A stretch of 64,000 bases of DNA from contig CAOKAC010000002.1 in NCBI GenBank assembly GCA_948466345.1, positions 186,001 to 250,000 on the forward strand, given 5' to 3'. This DNA is from an uncultured Clostridia bacterium (lineage in GTDB: Bacteria > Bacillota > Clostridia > Oscillospirales > CAG-272). Positions 25,754-34,625 of this stretch are shown here, one piece after another. The notes below the pieces were generated by a model. The model searched no databases, was not told where the DNA came from, and saw only the letters and a program-made list of their open reading frames with translations. Position numbers and translations under genes: made by a program. Positions within the stretch are counted from its first letter, which is position 1; each line of letters begins with the position of its first letter.

Positions 25754-25773
25754 ACCTATTATCTTATCGTCAC

Positions 25774-26835
25774 TTATTTTTCCAGTGCCTTTTCCAATGC
25801 AGCAATCCATTTGTCAATGCCAACGGTACATCCTGCATAAAGATCCGCGTCCTTAGCAACCATCTTTCCGCTGTCGTTTTGCTGGGTTTCAATATCAGAA
25901 GCCTCATCCGGCGTTTTGCCGACAACATAGTCTGCAAAAGCAGCCGCCTGCTCGTACCATTCCTTACCAATGCCGGAGACGTCTTTCATACCATAGCCTT
26001 CCTTTACTTCCCGCTTGGAACCACTAAACTTGACCTCTCCAATCACGCCGTCCGCATCAAAGGCAATTTTGGGCTCGATAACATCCACACAGCAGGCCAA
26101 AACTCTGCCGTCGTCCTCTACTACAGCGGTAAAGGTTGTGTACATAGCCGCCAGCCCGTCTGCCTCGTCAGAAGCATCCTTGGAAGAAGCATCGTCCGTT
26201 ACAGCTGCAAACTGCAGTTTCGGATTGCTGGTAGACTGGAAAGCGTATGCCTGATCGTCCTTGCAAGCCTTTTCCACTGCCTGGATCATCTCCGTTACAC
26301 CAATTGTACAGCCGGCATACAAATCTTCATCCGCAGCCACTTGAGTGCCAGCGTCATTTGCTTCCGTTTTAATAGCGGAAACTTCGTCGCCGGTCATCCC
26401 TTTTACATATCCGGCAAAAAAGTCTGCCTGTTCGTTCCATTCCTTACCAATGCCGGAAACATCCTTCATGTTGTAGTCAGCACCCAACTCCTGCTTGGTC
26501 CGATAGGTTTGTCCCTTCTCAGCGACTCCGTCTGCCACAGACATTTTGTTCTGCACTGTATCGATGTAGCAGTCCACGATTTTACCGCTATCGTCTGTAA
26601 TAACAGCCGCAATGGTTGCTTCCACCTGTGCGGTGCCATCCTTTGACTTTTCGGTGTCTACCTGCACGCCCATACCCAGCTTGTATGCGCCGCTGTCTCC
26701 TGCCGTGTTATCCGTGACTTTTGCGGTATCGTCCGCAGCAGAGGTGTCTTTGTCCTCCCCATTTTTGTCGCTGCAGCCGGCAAATAAAGCAGCGGTTAGC
26801 AGCAAAACCAAAAATACTGAAACAAATTTTTTCAT
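25774..26835 (-). CDS. Tandem-repeat lipoprotein, possible FMN-bearing electron-transfer protein
   Basis: This 353-residue lipoprotein (LLLTAALFAGC, C21) holds two homologous repeats, about 51-191 and 205-353. Each has an internal KDVSGIGKEW-x-EQA segment and ends with DLYAGCT (171-177 and 331-337) followed by a short helix. DLYAGCT is close to the ApbE target pattern DxxSGAT, with the acceptor Thr at 177 and 337 conserved. The layout recalls Listeria PplA, a lipoprotein with two covalently bound FMNs used in extracellular electron transfer. No ndh2, eetA or eetB gene is in the window. The ATG at 26835 follows AGGAGG. Function is inferred, not shown. Confidence 0.7.
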   Translation of the reverse strand: MKKFVSVFLVLLLTAALFAGCSDKNGEDKDTSAADDTAKVTDNTAGDSGAYKLGMGVQVDTEKSKDGTAQVEATIAAVITDDSGKIVDCYIDTVQNKMSVADGVAEKGQTYRTKQELGADYNMKDVSGIGKEWNEQADFFAGYVKGMTGDEVSAIKTEANDAGTQVAADEDLYAGCTIGVTEMIQAVEKACKDDQAYAFQSTSNPKLQFAAVTDDASSKDASDEADGLAAMYTTFTAVVEDDGRVLACCVDVIEPKIAFDADGVIGEVKFSGSKREVKEGYGMKDVSGIGKEWYEQAAAFADYVVGKTPDEASDIETQQNDSGKMVAKDADLYAGCTVGIDKWIAALEKALEK

Positions 26836-26878
26836 GCGCTTAGTCCTCCTAAAATGAAATATTATATATATATTAACC

Positions 26879-26914
26879 ACGCCGAAAAAAAACATACTAT
26901 TTTTCCGGCGTGAT
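26879..26914. terminator. Hairpin between the LRR gene and the tandem lipoprotein gene
   Basis: CACGCCG and CGGCGTG pair across a loop in which A-rich and T-rich tracts extend the stem. It is just after the LRR gene stop on the minus strand, followed by an AT-rich stretch containing a TATAAT that could be the lipoprotein -10 box. Confidence 0.5.
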
Positions 26915-26929
26915 TGTGCGCGGGTACGA

Positions 26930-29146
26930 CTACTTTTGTAGAATCATAAATTGTAGCCCCAGTCGTTCTATCTCTTCCAAAATCGGTGCGCCTTCTTCCA
27001 CACAAAGCGTGGTCGTTCCTTCTACGGAGTCAGCAGCTATTTGGGTGATTCCCATAGGAAGCGTCAGCCGTGCAAGACTGGCGCAGCCTGCAAACACTTT
27101 GCTATCAATAGCAGATAGTGTGTGCGGCAACTGTACATTCTCCAATGCAGCACATCCCTCAAATGCACCATAGCCCAGTTCTGCCAGCCCTTCTCCAAGG
27201 GTTATAGACTGCAAAGAATCACAATTTGCAAACGCATACATACCAATCAATGCGGCCGCGCCTGTATGAATGCTTTTGAGCGCGCACCCTTGAAAAGCGC
27301 CCGCTTCAATCTTATTGACCTTTGCAGGCACAGTATAATTTTGATTTTGCAGCCCACTGGGATAAAGGAGCAAGGTCTCTCCGTCTGCAGAAAACAATAC
27401 GCCGCTGCGCACGGAATATAAGGAGTCATAGCCCGATGTTCGGATATCCATCAAAGCAGTACAGCCAGCAAACATCCCCGCCGATATCTGAGCAGATGCA
27501 AACAAACCCAACGACTGCAGCCGCTCCATATTTGCAAAGGCGCCGTCTCCTATAAAAGCAATACTTTTTGGAATATCTAAATACTGTACGGCACTGCAGC
27601 CCAAGAAAGTATTTTCTCCGATAGACTGCAAAGAGGAGGGCAGCGTTATTTTTTCCAGAGAAGTACAGCCGGCAAAAGCGCTGTCCCCAACGGACAGGAC
27701 GCCATACGGAATATTTGCATGCAAAAGCCCTGTGCAGCCCTGAAAAGCGCCATCACCCACAGATTGTATTCCTTCCGGGATGGATACATCTGTTAGCCCT
27801 GTACAGCCACTAAAAAAATTTGCGGGAATAGATACGGCGTCCGCTGGAAGCGTATATTCCACAAGAGCGGCGCAGTCTGCAAATACCCCTTTACCAAGGG
27901 TTTCCGTATTGCTTGGTATATTCGCCTGGGTAAGTGTGCTGCAGCCAGCATATGCCTCGTCTCCAATATGCAGTATTTGACTGCTGATGCCAGTGCTGTC
28001 AAGGGCAGTACAACCAGCAAACAAGCGCGGAGGAATTGTCGACACACCTTTCGGCAGGGGAGGAAATTGCAGGGAAACGCAATTCAAGAAAACACCTTCC
28101 GAAAGAGTGGTGCCATCGTTTTCGTATGTCACCTCTGTCAAAGATGCACACCCGACGAACAGCTCTTTTCCAAGGGTAAGCGTTTTTCCGCCAAAAGCAG
28201 CGCGCTCCAATCCAGTACAGTCGGCAAACGCCCGCTCTCCCACACTTAGGCAATTTATTTCTATTTCCGTAACAGAAGTGCAGCCCTGAAAAGCGCCCTC
28301 TCCAATGGAACCTGCATCGGAAATGACAATTTGGGTAAGAGCAGCGCAATTTTCAAAGGCGCTTTGTCCGACTTTAGACACAGCGGCGGAAAGGGTAAGG
28401 TCCCCCCGTACAGCGCCGCAATTCTGAAAAGCGCAGGCGCCAATGGATAGCACATTCTCTCCAAAGGGAAAATCGGTAAGCGCCGTACAATCCTGGAAAG
28501 CATATGCTCCGATGTGAACGAGTCCTTCTGCCGCGGCAGCATCCGTAAGAGATACACATCCGTCAAATGCTCCGTAGGATATCTCCTGTACGCCGCCCAA
28601 ATCAATTCGGGTGAGACCGGTGCAGCCCTCAAAGGCACGTACGCCGATCAAAGGCACATTCCCGCCTACCGTCAGTTCCGTAATTTCCGTCCTTTGGGCA
28701 AATCCCTCATCCGCAATACCCGCAACAGCTTTTCCATCAAAGGTATCCGGAATGATGATAGACTGCGGAACATCGCCTGTATAGTCCGCATTATACGAGA
28801 GCATCCCGTCTGAAAATGAAAGCCAAGGGGCCTCTTTTCCCGTCAGCGCAACGGTTTGATCCGCCGCTTTTTCACCGGAAAATAAATTCCCAAACCGCAG
28901 GGACAATGCAGCGGCTCCCGCCAGTACAAACAAAACGCATCCGACAATCAACCAAAGCTGACGTCTAGCAGCCCGGCGTACCAGATGATCTGTCTGACAC
29001 AGGCCGGCGGTGTTCTGCCCGAACTCTCTTTTTTCCTCAGTAGGATCTCCCTGTGCTTTTTCCATCCGGGCCTGGAGCGCAGCGGCATCCAAATCCTTCA
29101 GGGGGCCTGGAACTTCCCTTTCTTCTCCATTTGTGTGTTGTTCCAT
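26930..29146 (-). CDS. Membrane-anchored BspA-type leucine-rich-repeat protein
   Basis: The 738-residue protein begins with a charged cytoplasmic tail (1-62), one membrane segment (63-83, QLWLIVGCVLFVLAGAAA), then about 25 repeats of roughly 23 residues with the consensus I-x-x-x-AF-x-GC-x-x-L-x-x-x-x-x-P. This is the LRR_5/BspA type, usually on the cell surface and linked to adhesion. The repeats are interrupted near 540-580 by YSVRSGVLFSADGETLLLYP, a known break in such proteins. There is no cleavable signal peptide. The ATG at 29146 follows AAGGAG; a GTG 9 bases earlier is less likely. Ligands are unknown. Confidence 0.85.
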   Translation of the reverse strand: MEQHTNGEEREVPGPLKDLDAAALQARMEKAQGDPTEEKREFGQNTAGLCQTDHLVRRAARRQLWLIVGCVLFVLAGAAALSLRFGNLFSGEKAADQTVALTGKEAPWLSFSDGMLSYNADYTGDVPQSIIIPDTFDGKAVAGIADEGFAQRTEITELTVGGNVPLIGVRAFEGCTGLTRIDLGGVQEISYGAFDGCVSLTDAAAAEGLVHIGAYAFQDCTALTDFPFGENVLSIGACAFQNCGAVRGDLTLSAAVSKVGQSAFENCAALTQIVISDAGSIGEGAFQGCTSVTEIEINCLSVGERAFADCTGLERAAFGGKTLTLGKELFVGCASLTEVTYENDGTTLSEGVFLNCVSLQFPPLPKGVSTIPPRLFAGCTALDSTGISSQILHIGDEAYAGCSTLTQANIPSNTETLGKGVFADCAALVEYTLPADAVSIPANFFSGCTGLTDVSIPEGIQSVGDGAFQGCTGLLHANIPYGVLSVGDSAFAGCTSLEKITLPSSLQSIGENTFLGCSAVQYLDIPKSIAFIGDGAFANMERLQSLGLFASAQISAGMFAGCTALMDIRTSGYDSLYSVRSGVLFSADGETLLLYPSGLQNQNYTVPAKVNKIEAGAFQGCALKSIHTGAAALIGMYAFANCDSLQSITLGEGLAELGYGAFEGCAALENVQLPHTLSAIDSKVFAGCASLARLTLPMGITQIAADSVEGTTTLCVEEGAPILEEIERLGLQFMILQK

Positions 29147-29186
29147 GGGAAGCACTCCTTTCCAAGCAGAAATCCTTCTTATGTAT

Positions 29187-29215
29187 ATGATAGCACACCT
29201 TTATATAAAACTCAA
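29187..29215 (-). promoter_or_regulatory. Promoter of the LRR gene
   Basis: On the minus strand, TTGAGT (29215-29210) and TATCAT (29192-29187) are 17 bases apart, about 40 bases before the start codon. Confidence 0.6.
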
Positions 29216-29271
29216 TAGGAGGTGAAATGGTTTTTGCAAATTAAATTTCAGGAATTTTTCTTGTATCCCCC

Positions 29272-29300
29272 TTGCAAAGAGATACACAAAACGGTAAAAT
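29272..29300 (+). promoter_or_regulatory. Promoter of the oxidoreductase gene
   Basis: TTGCAA (29272-29277) and TAAAAT (29295-29300) are 17 bases apart, 65 bases before the start codon. Confidence 0.65.
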
Positions 29301-29365
29301 AGCTATAAATAAGCGTGCCAGGACACGTGTCTTTTTGAAATCCGCGATCAGCGGAGGGAGGCGTT

Positions 29366-30430
29366 ATGTCTAAAATTAAAGTTGCTATAATCGGATGTGG
29401 CTGTATTGCGCGGTCAGCGCATATTCCCTGCTACTTTGAAGCACAGGATGCTGAAATCAAGTACTTTTGTGATGTGATTCCGGAAAAGGCCCAAGCTTGT
29501 GTAGACGAATACGGCTGCGGCGCTGCTATCACTGACTACAAAACCGCGCTCCAGGATCCGGAAGTCGAGGCGGTTTCTATATGTACACCCAATCTGATGC
29601 ACAGTGTAATTTCCATAGACGCTATGCGTGCCGGCAAGCATGTTCTTTGTGAGAAGCCCGCTGCCCGGATCTACAGCGAAGCGCTGGAGATGCAAAAGGT
29701 GCAAAAAGAGACGGGAAAGGTGCTGAATATTGGCGTTGTCTGCCGTTTCCACGAAGCGGTCAATCAGGTACGCCAGCGTATTTTGGACGGTGAACTGGGG
29801 GAAGTCTATCACGTATTCATCAACTTCCGCGCCCATAGAACCATCCCCGGCATCGGCGGTGCGTTTACTACAAAGGCTATATCCGGCGGCGGGGTGCTCA
29901 TCGATTGGGGCGTACACCGGCTGGATCAGGTCTTATACTGCGTGGGCGATCCAAGCCCAATTTCCGTATCCGGCGCAGCTTATTCCAAGCTGGGTAAGGA
30001 CATAAAAAACTATGTTTACCGAAGTATGTGGAGCGAGTCGACACGGGATGTAAACGGAACCTACGATGTGGAAGACTCTGTATCGGCTTTTATCCGCACC
30101 ACCGGCCCGGTGATCACCCTGGAGGGGGCATGGGCGCAGAATATCGAAGAGGAAGAGCAATATTTGGACTTTATCGGCACCAAAGCGGGCATCCGTCTGC
30201 AGTACTGCGGAAACTATAAAATATACGGCGTGCGGGATGGAGAACTGTTCACAGAAGAAGTGGAGGTGCCAGAAATCAGCATGTTCCAGCGGGAAATCGA
30301 TGCATTCCTACAGTGTGTCCGCACCGGGGAAAAGGAGCGCTCTCACATTGACTACGCCATCAAAACGTCCAAAATTATGGAGGGAATCTACGAGTCCTCC
30401 AGATGCGGGCACGAAATTATATTTGATTAA
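29366..30430 (+). CDS. Gfo/Idh/MocA-family oxidoreductase
   Basis: The family uses NAD(P) to oxidise or reduce sugars and inositols. The 354-residue protein has the Rossmann start AIIGCGCIARSAHIP, CTPNLMHS, and the diagnostic EKPAA (K of the EKP motif is catalytic). GGVLIDWGVHRLDQVLYCVG carries the conserved Asp/His pair. The start follows GGAGGGAGG. It is a single-gene unit between a promoter and terminator. The substrate cannot be read from sequence. Confidence 0.92.
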   Translation: MSKIKVAIIGCGCIARSAHIPCYFEAQDAEIKYFCDVIPEKAQACVDEYGCGAAITDYKTALQDPEVEAVSICTPNLMHSVISIDAMRAGKHVLCEKPAARIYSEALEMQKVQKETGKVLNIGVVCRFHEAVNQVRQRILDGELGEVYHVFINFRAHRTIPGIGGAFTTKAISGGGVLIDWGVHRLDQVLYCVGDPSPISVSGAAYSKLGKDIKNYVYRSMWSESTRDVNGTYDVEDSVSAFIRTTGPVITLEGAWAQNIEEEEQYLDFIGTKAGIRLQYCGNYKIYGVRDGELFTEEVEVPEISMFQREIDAFLQCVRTGEKERSHIDYAIKTSKIMEGIYESSRCGHEIIFD

Positions 30431-30451
30431 GCCCCCCTTTTTAAATACAAA

Positions 30452-30483
30452 TAGAAAACCAGGCCATATGGCCTGGTTTTCTA
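30452..30483. terminator. Bidirectional terminator
   Basis: A perfect 16-bp palindrome centred at 30467/30468 with A/T-rich ends overlaps the mnmG stop codon. It ends both convergent genes. Confidence 0.9.
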
Positions 30484-32355
30484 TTCCTTCAAAGATAAAT
30501 AAATCACCAAAACGGAAATATCCGCCGGACTCACCCCGGAAATTCTGGAAGCCTGTCCCAATGAAGCCGGTCTTGCAGCCTGAAGCTTCTGCATAGCCTC
30601 CAGACGCAGCCCTTTAATCTTCGTATAATCCAAATCCAGTGGCAGGGGCTTTTCTTCCATCTTCTGCTGCTTTTTCGCCTGGGACTGCTGCCGGGTAATG
30701 TATCCCGCATACTTGATCTCCGTCTCCACGGTGCGGATCACATCCTCTGTTAAAGCAGGCCGGTCCGGGTCTGCCTCGGCCAACAACGCATAAGTAACCT
30801 TAGGCCGGCGAAGCAAATCCGCTAACTTTGCGCCAGTGGAAATTTCACTGCTTCCAAGAGACGCCAGAATGCCATTGACCGCTGCCGGCGAAACGGTAGT
30901 CCGCTCCAACCGCTGGATTTCAGCGTCCTCACTATGGCACTTCTCCAGCACAGCGGCATACCGCGCATCGTCAATCAATCCTGCCGCCCTTCCATATTCC
31001 AAAAGGCGCCGGTCCGCATTATCCTGACGAAGCATCAACCGATATTCAGACCGGGACGTCATAATTCGATACGGCTCGTTCGTGCCTTTGGTAACAAGAT
31101 CATCGATAAGTGTGCCGATATAGGAAGAATACCGCGGCAAAATTACCGGTGGGCGGCCTTCCAGCGCCGCTGCAGCATTAATGCCCGCAATCAGTCCCTG
31201 AACGGCGGCCTCCTCATACCCGGATGAACCGTTAAACTGTCCCGCTCCGTATAGTCCTTCAATATTTTTAAAAGCAAGGGTGGGATGCAACTGAGTCGGA
31301 TCAGCACAATCGTATTCAATCGCATAAGCATACCGCATGATCTGCGCCTCTTCAAAACCCGGCAGGCTGCGAAGCATTTCATACTGTACGTCTGCCGGTA
31401 GAGAGGAAGAAAATCCCTGCAAATAGATTTCCTCGGTATCCACACCCATAGGCTCTACAAATAGTTGATGCCGCTCCTTGTCAGCAAATCGCACCACCTT
31501 ATCCTCGATGGAGGGGCAGTATCGCGGCCCTGTTCCATGGATTTGCCCAGAATATAGGGGAGAACGATGCAGGTTGTCTCGAATAATTTGATGGGTATGC
31601 GCACTGGTATATACAATATAGCAAGGAACCTGCTCTATGGCATTGAGCGCCGTTCCATCGGTTCGATACGAAAACGGAATAATGTGCGTTTCACCGTCCT
31701 GACGCTCCAAGCAAGAAAAGTCAATAGATGCCCGATGCACGCGGGGAGGGGTCCCCGTTTTAAATCGGGCAAGACGAATGCCGTTTTCCCGCAGTGACGC
31801 GCTGAGTTCTCCTGCCGGAAGACTGCCGTCCGGTCCTGCACTGCGCTGCACTTCCCCCACATGGGTAGTGCCCCCAAGATATGTACCGCTGGACAAAATC
31901 ACTGCTCTCGCCAGATACTCCCCGCCGGGCGCGGCTGCAACGCCGCGCACCTGCTTTTTCCCTGCTGTGTCTTCAGTAAGCAGGCGGCACACCTCACCCT
32001 GAATCAGGGAGAGGTGGGGCGTATTTTCCAGCACTTGCTTCATTCGCCTGCTGTAAGCGATTCGATCCGCCTGCACCCGTTTGGATTGGACCGCCGCCCC
32101 TTTTCCCGTGTTCAGCGTTCTGGACTGGATTGTGCTGCAGTCGGCAGCATATCCCATTTCGCCCCCCAGAGCATCCAGTTCAAAGACCAAATGACCTTTT
32201 CCCGTTCCGCCTACAGAAGGATTACAGGGCATATTGGCCACCGCGTCCAAGCTAATTGTAAATACTGCCGTTTTCAGGCCGCGCCGAGCACAGGCCAATG
32301 CGGCTTCTACGCCAGCATGCCCCGCGCCTACTACGATCACATCAAAATCCTGCAT
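30481..32355 (-). CDS. mnmG: tRNA uridine-5-carboxymethylaminomethyl modification enzyme MnmG (GidA)
   Basis: With MnmE, this FAD enzyme modifies U34 of certain tRNAs. The 624 residues show the FAD motif GAGHAGVEAALA, NPSVGGTGKGHL, the IEYDC and GLYGAGQFNGSSGYEEAA signatures, and the C-terminal ISGVSPADISVL. Length and order are normal. mnmE is not next to it. It is the last gene of a long minus-strand run and starts 21 bases after the WG-like membrane protein gene. Confidence 0.97.
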   Translation of the reverse strand: MQDFDVIVVGAGHAGVEAALACARRGLKTAVFTISLDAVANMPCNPSVGGTGKGHLVFELDALGGEMGYAADCSTIQSRTLNTGKGAAVQSKRVQADRIAYSRRMKQVLENTPHLSLIQGEVCRLLTEDTAGKKQVRGVAAAPGGEYLARAVILSSGTYLGGTTHVGEVQRSAGPDGSLPAGELSASLRENGIRLARFKTGTPPRVHRASIDFSCLERQDGETHIIPFSYRTDGTALNAIEQVPCYIVYTSAHTHQIIRDNLHRSPLYSGQIHGTGPRYCPSIEDKVVRFADKERHQLFVEPMGVDTEEIYLQGFSSSLPADVQYEMLRSLPGFEEAQIMRYAYAIEYDCADPTQLHPTLAFKNIEGLYGAGQFNGSSGYEEAAVQGLIAGINAAAALEGRPPVILPRYSSYIGTLIDDLVTKGTNEPYRIMTSRSEYRLMLRQDNADRRLLEYGRAAGLIDDARYAAVLEKCHSEDAEIQRLERTTVSPAAVNGILASLGSSEISTGAKLADLLRRPKVTYALLAEADPDRPALTEDVIRTVETEIKYAGYITRQQSQAKKQQKMEEKPLPLDLDYTKIKGLRLEAMQKLQAARPASLGQASRISGVSPADISVLVIYLSLKE

Positions 32356-32376
32356 ACCTATTCCTTTCCGGAACCT

Positions 32377-34104
32377 TCACGCCGCCGGCGCCATTTTCTG
32401 ATAAATCTCCCAGCCGTCTGTTTCGCTGTACGCTACTATAGTACCGCTGGAAATATTGGAAATATAGTTATATTTATAGGGAATTACCAAATTGCCCTTT
32501 GTATCGATTACGCCATAGTATCCATCCTGCTCCACTACGGCCACTCCTTCCAAAAACGGTTTTGCGTCTGCCGCCTGGGGCTGATGAATCCACACCCCTG
32601 TGTTGGACAAAAATCCATACAGGCCATCCTTTTTCAAAAGAAGAATTCCGTCGGAATACGAAATCAGCTGATATCCAACTGGGATACTATACCGGCTGCC
32701 ATCAGGGTATACCAGCACGTCTTCGTCAGAAACGATGCGGATCATGTCCAAATCGGTAAAGTGATACCGGTCATAGGCCTGTACATGCAGGCGCATGAGG
32801 CCATGGTCAAAATAGTAGCTGCCCAAAGCTGCGATCCCCCTGGAAAGCGGCTCTACAAACCGTTCATTGGCAGACCATCCCTCGCTGCTGACATAGTTTT
32901 TCCGGGATGCAAACATCTCTCTCCCGTTTTCGTCTACGACCCGCATTTCGTTGCTGACCACCTCGAAATACCGGTTCTCTGTTACGCCATTTTCCGTTAC
33001 GTTATTAAAATAGTCCCAGTGGATATCCTGCATTACTGCAGCATATCCCCCCCGCATCGCATATGCTTTTGTATATGGAAAAACCAGCTCCTCATCCGCA
33101 TAGTCCGGTTTTTCTGTTGCAAACAGCCAGTCTGCCAGTTCCAGCACCGACGTTTTTCCTTTTAAATCCGTAAATACTTTTGTGCTTCTTTTATAATACC
33201 GGTTATACCGGCTATCCGTATTTCCATAATAAGCGGGATAATCGAAATACAAGCCTCGCCCGTCTACCGTATCATCGTAATCAGACTCCACAAAGGTGCG
33301 GCCGTCCGCTCCCAGATAATAATATTTTTGAGAATCCACCCGCACGGTATCCGTTTGAAGCCACTCCTGATTTCCCTCTTCGTCCGGCTCACCAAGCTGA
33401 GTAGGATACGTCATAGTATAGGAATAAGGGGAGTAAAACAAGGGACGCCCTTCCCGGTCCCTGGTATACGCCGGCATATACCGCTGGTCATTGTACTGTC
33501 CCAGCGGCGTACCATCCGGACCTAGAATATATAAGGTTCCCCTGTCATCATATAAGATATATCCCATATATAGCTCCAGCGCCGGCCGGCGTTCTGTAGT
33601 CTGTACAATCTGGCGCTGCGGTTCTGTTCCGTCTTCAAAATAGATCAGGTCTTCTTTATTATAAGTCTTTTCCGTATAGGAAAAGGAGCGGGGCAAGCTG
33701 TAGGATGTGTCCAAAAGGGCAAATTGCATCCCTTCCGTATATTCCGCATCCGTGCGCCTCCAGCCCTCGCCCTGCAGAGCAGAAACCGTAGAAAACTCCA
33801 AAGGGGTTCCAAAATCCGGCAGTGGAGTGCCGTCTCCATTATTTGGTTTTTTCACCGGATGATCGTCTGCAGGCTCTGTGACCGGCGGTTCTGTTTCCAC
33901 CGGTACCTGCACATCTGTATCTTTTCCAAATAAAACCGTATACAGCCGGTCAATATGATCCGCCCATGCGGCCGGCCTTGGCAAAAAAGAAACATCATAA
34001 ACACCCAGATAATACAATCCCAAAATTGCAACAATAAAAACGGCGCACAAAATCGCCGGCAGTTTTCTTTTCAGTTGCAGCTTCAAACGATCGGTTGTCT
34101 TCAA
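32377..34104 (-). CDS. Membrane-anchored protein with WG-like repeats
   Basis: The 575-residue protein has one N-terminal membrane segment (about 15-34, LPAILCAVFIVAILGLYYLG), a Pro-rich linker near 70-100, then an extracellular part. Its C-terminal third has WG-repeat-like units: KKDGLYGFLSNTGVWI, EQDGYYGVIDTKGNLVIPYKY. The middle holds several Asp/Tyr-rich strands of similar rhythm. The function of such proteins is unknown. The start is a TTG at 34104 with AAGG 9 bases upstream. It sits between rlmH and mnmG, with small gaps that suggest co-transcription. Confidence 0.75.
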   Translation of the reverse strand: MKTTDRLKLQLKRKLPAILCAVFIVAILGLYYLGVYDVSFLPRPAAWADHIDRLYTVLFGKDTDVQVPVETEPPVTEPADDHPVKKPNNGDGTPLPDFGTPLEFSTVSALQGEGWRRTDAEYTEGMQFALLDTSYSLPRSFSYTEKTYNKEDLIYFEDGTEPQRQIVQTTERRPALELYMGYILYDDRGTLYILGPDGTPLGQYNDQRYMPAYTRDREGRPLFYSPYSYTMTYPTQLGEPDEEGNQEWLQTDTVRVDSQKYYYLGADGRTFVESDYDDTVDGRGLYFDYPAYYGNTDSRYNRYYKRSTKVFTDLKGKTSVLELADWLFATEKPDYADEELVFPYTKAYAMRGGYAAVMQDIHWDYFNNVTENGVTENRYFEVVSNEMRVVDENGREMFASRKNYVSSEGWSANERFVEPLSRGIAALGSYYFDHGLMRLHVQAYDRYHFTDLDMIRIVSDEDVLVYPDGSRYSIPVGYQLISYSDGILLLKKDGLYGFLSNTGVWIHQPQAADAKPFLEGVAVVEQDGYYGVIDTKGNLVIPYKYNYISNISSGTIVAYSETDGWEIYQKMAPAA

Positions 34105-34142
34105 TGCTTTGTACCTTGCCTTTGATTGCAGGTGAATTACTA

Positions 34143-34625
34143 TTACTTATGATAGGGAGATCCGCGTCGAATCTCCGTACAGCGGTATATGCATTCATAC
34201 AGCATAACCCGCGCCAGCTGATGCGGAAATGTGAGTGCCGACATAGAAAATTTTAAATGGGCAGCTTTTTTAACCCGCTCCGAAAGTCCATGGGAAGACC
34301 CAATGATAAAACAAAGCTCGCTGGCGCCTCCAGTAAGCTTTTCCTCCAGCAGCGCGGCAAGAGTCGGCGAATCGTACTGCTTTCCTTCAATACACAAAGC
34401 TACCGTAAAGGCTCTCGGCGGAATCTGTGCCAAAATCAAATCCGCTTCCCGCTCTAGCGCAGCTGTAATCTCCTTCGCACCCGGATCCCTGCCTGTACGT
34501 ACTTCACGCAGCTCTACTTCCTGCATGCTGCAGATGTGTGACAGCCGTTTTTTGTATTCTTCACAGGCAGCACGCCAATGGGGTTCCGAAAGCTGCCCAA
34601 GAACGATCAGCTTACATTTAATCAT
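34143..34625 (-). CDS. rlmH: 23S rRNA pseudouridine-1915 N3-methyltransferase RlmH
   Basis: RlmH methylates pseudouridine 1915 in helix 69 of 23S rRNA. The 160-residue SPOUT enzyme has CIEGKQYDSPTLA, FIIGSSHGLSE, the LTFPHQLARVMLYECIYR knot region, and the canonical GSPYHK end. The ATG at 34625, 10 bases after AGGAGG, overlaps the walJ stop as ATGA. The walJ-rlmH order is widely conserved in Firmicutes. Confidence 0.96.
   Translation of the reverse strand: MIKCKLIVLGQLSEPHWRAACEEYKKRLSHICSMQEVELREVRTGRDPGAKEITAALEREADLILAQIPPRAFTVALCIEGKQYDSPTLAALLEEKLTGGASELCFIIGSSHGLSERVKKAAHLKFSMSALTFPHQLARVMLYECIYRCTEIRRGSPYHK

Noticed and set aside
26930-29000. Regular DNA repeats, possible CRISPR array
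   Set aside because: The periodic sequence comes from 23-residue leucine-rich repeats; there are no identical repeats with unique spacers.
31861-33165. 434-codon open frame opposite mnmG and the WG-like gene
   Set aside because: It crosses two well-supported minus-strand genes and has a Cys/His/Arg-rich shadow composition.
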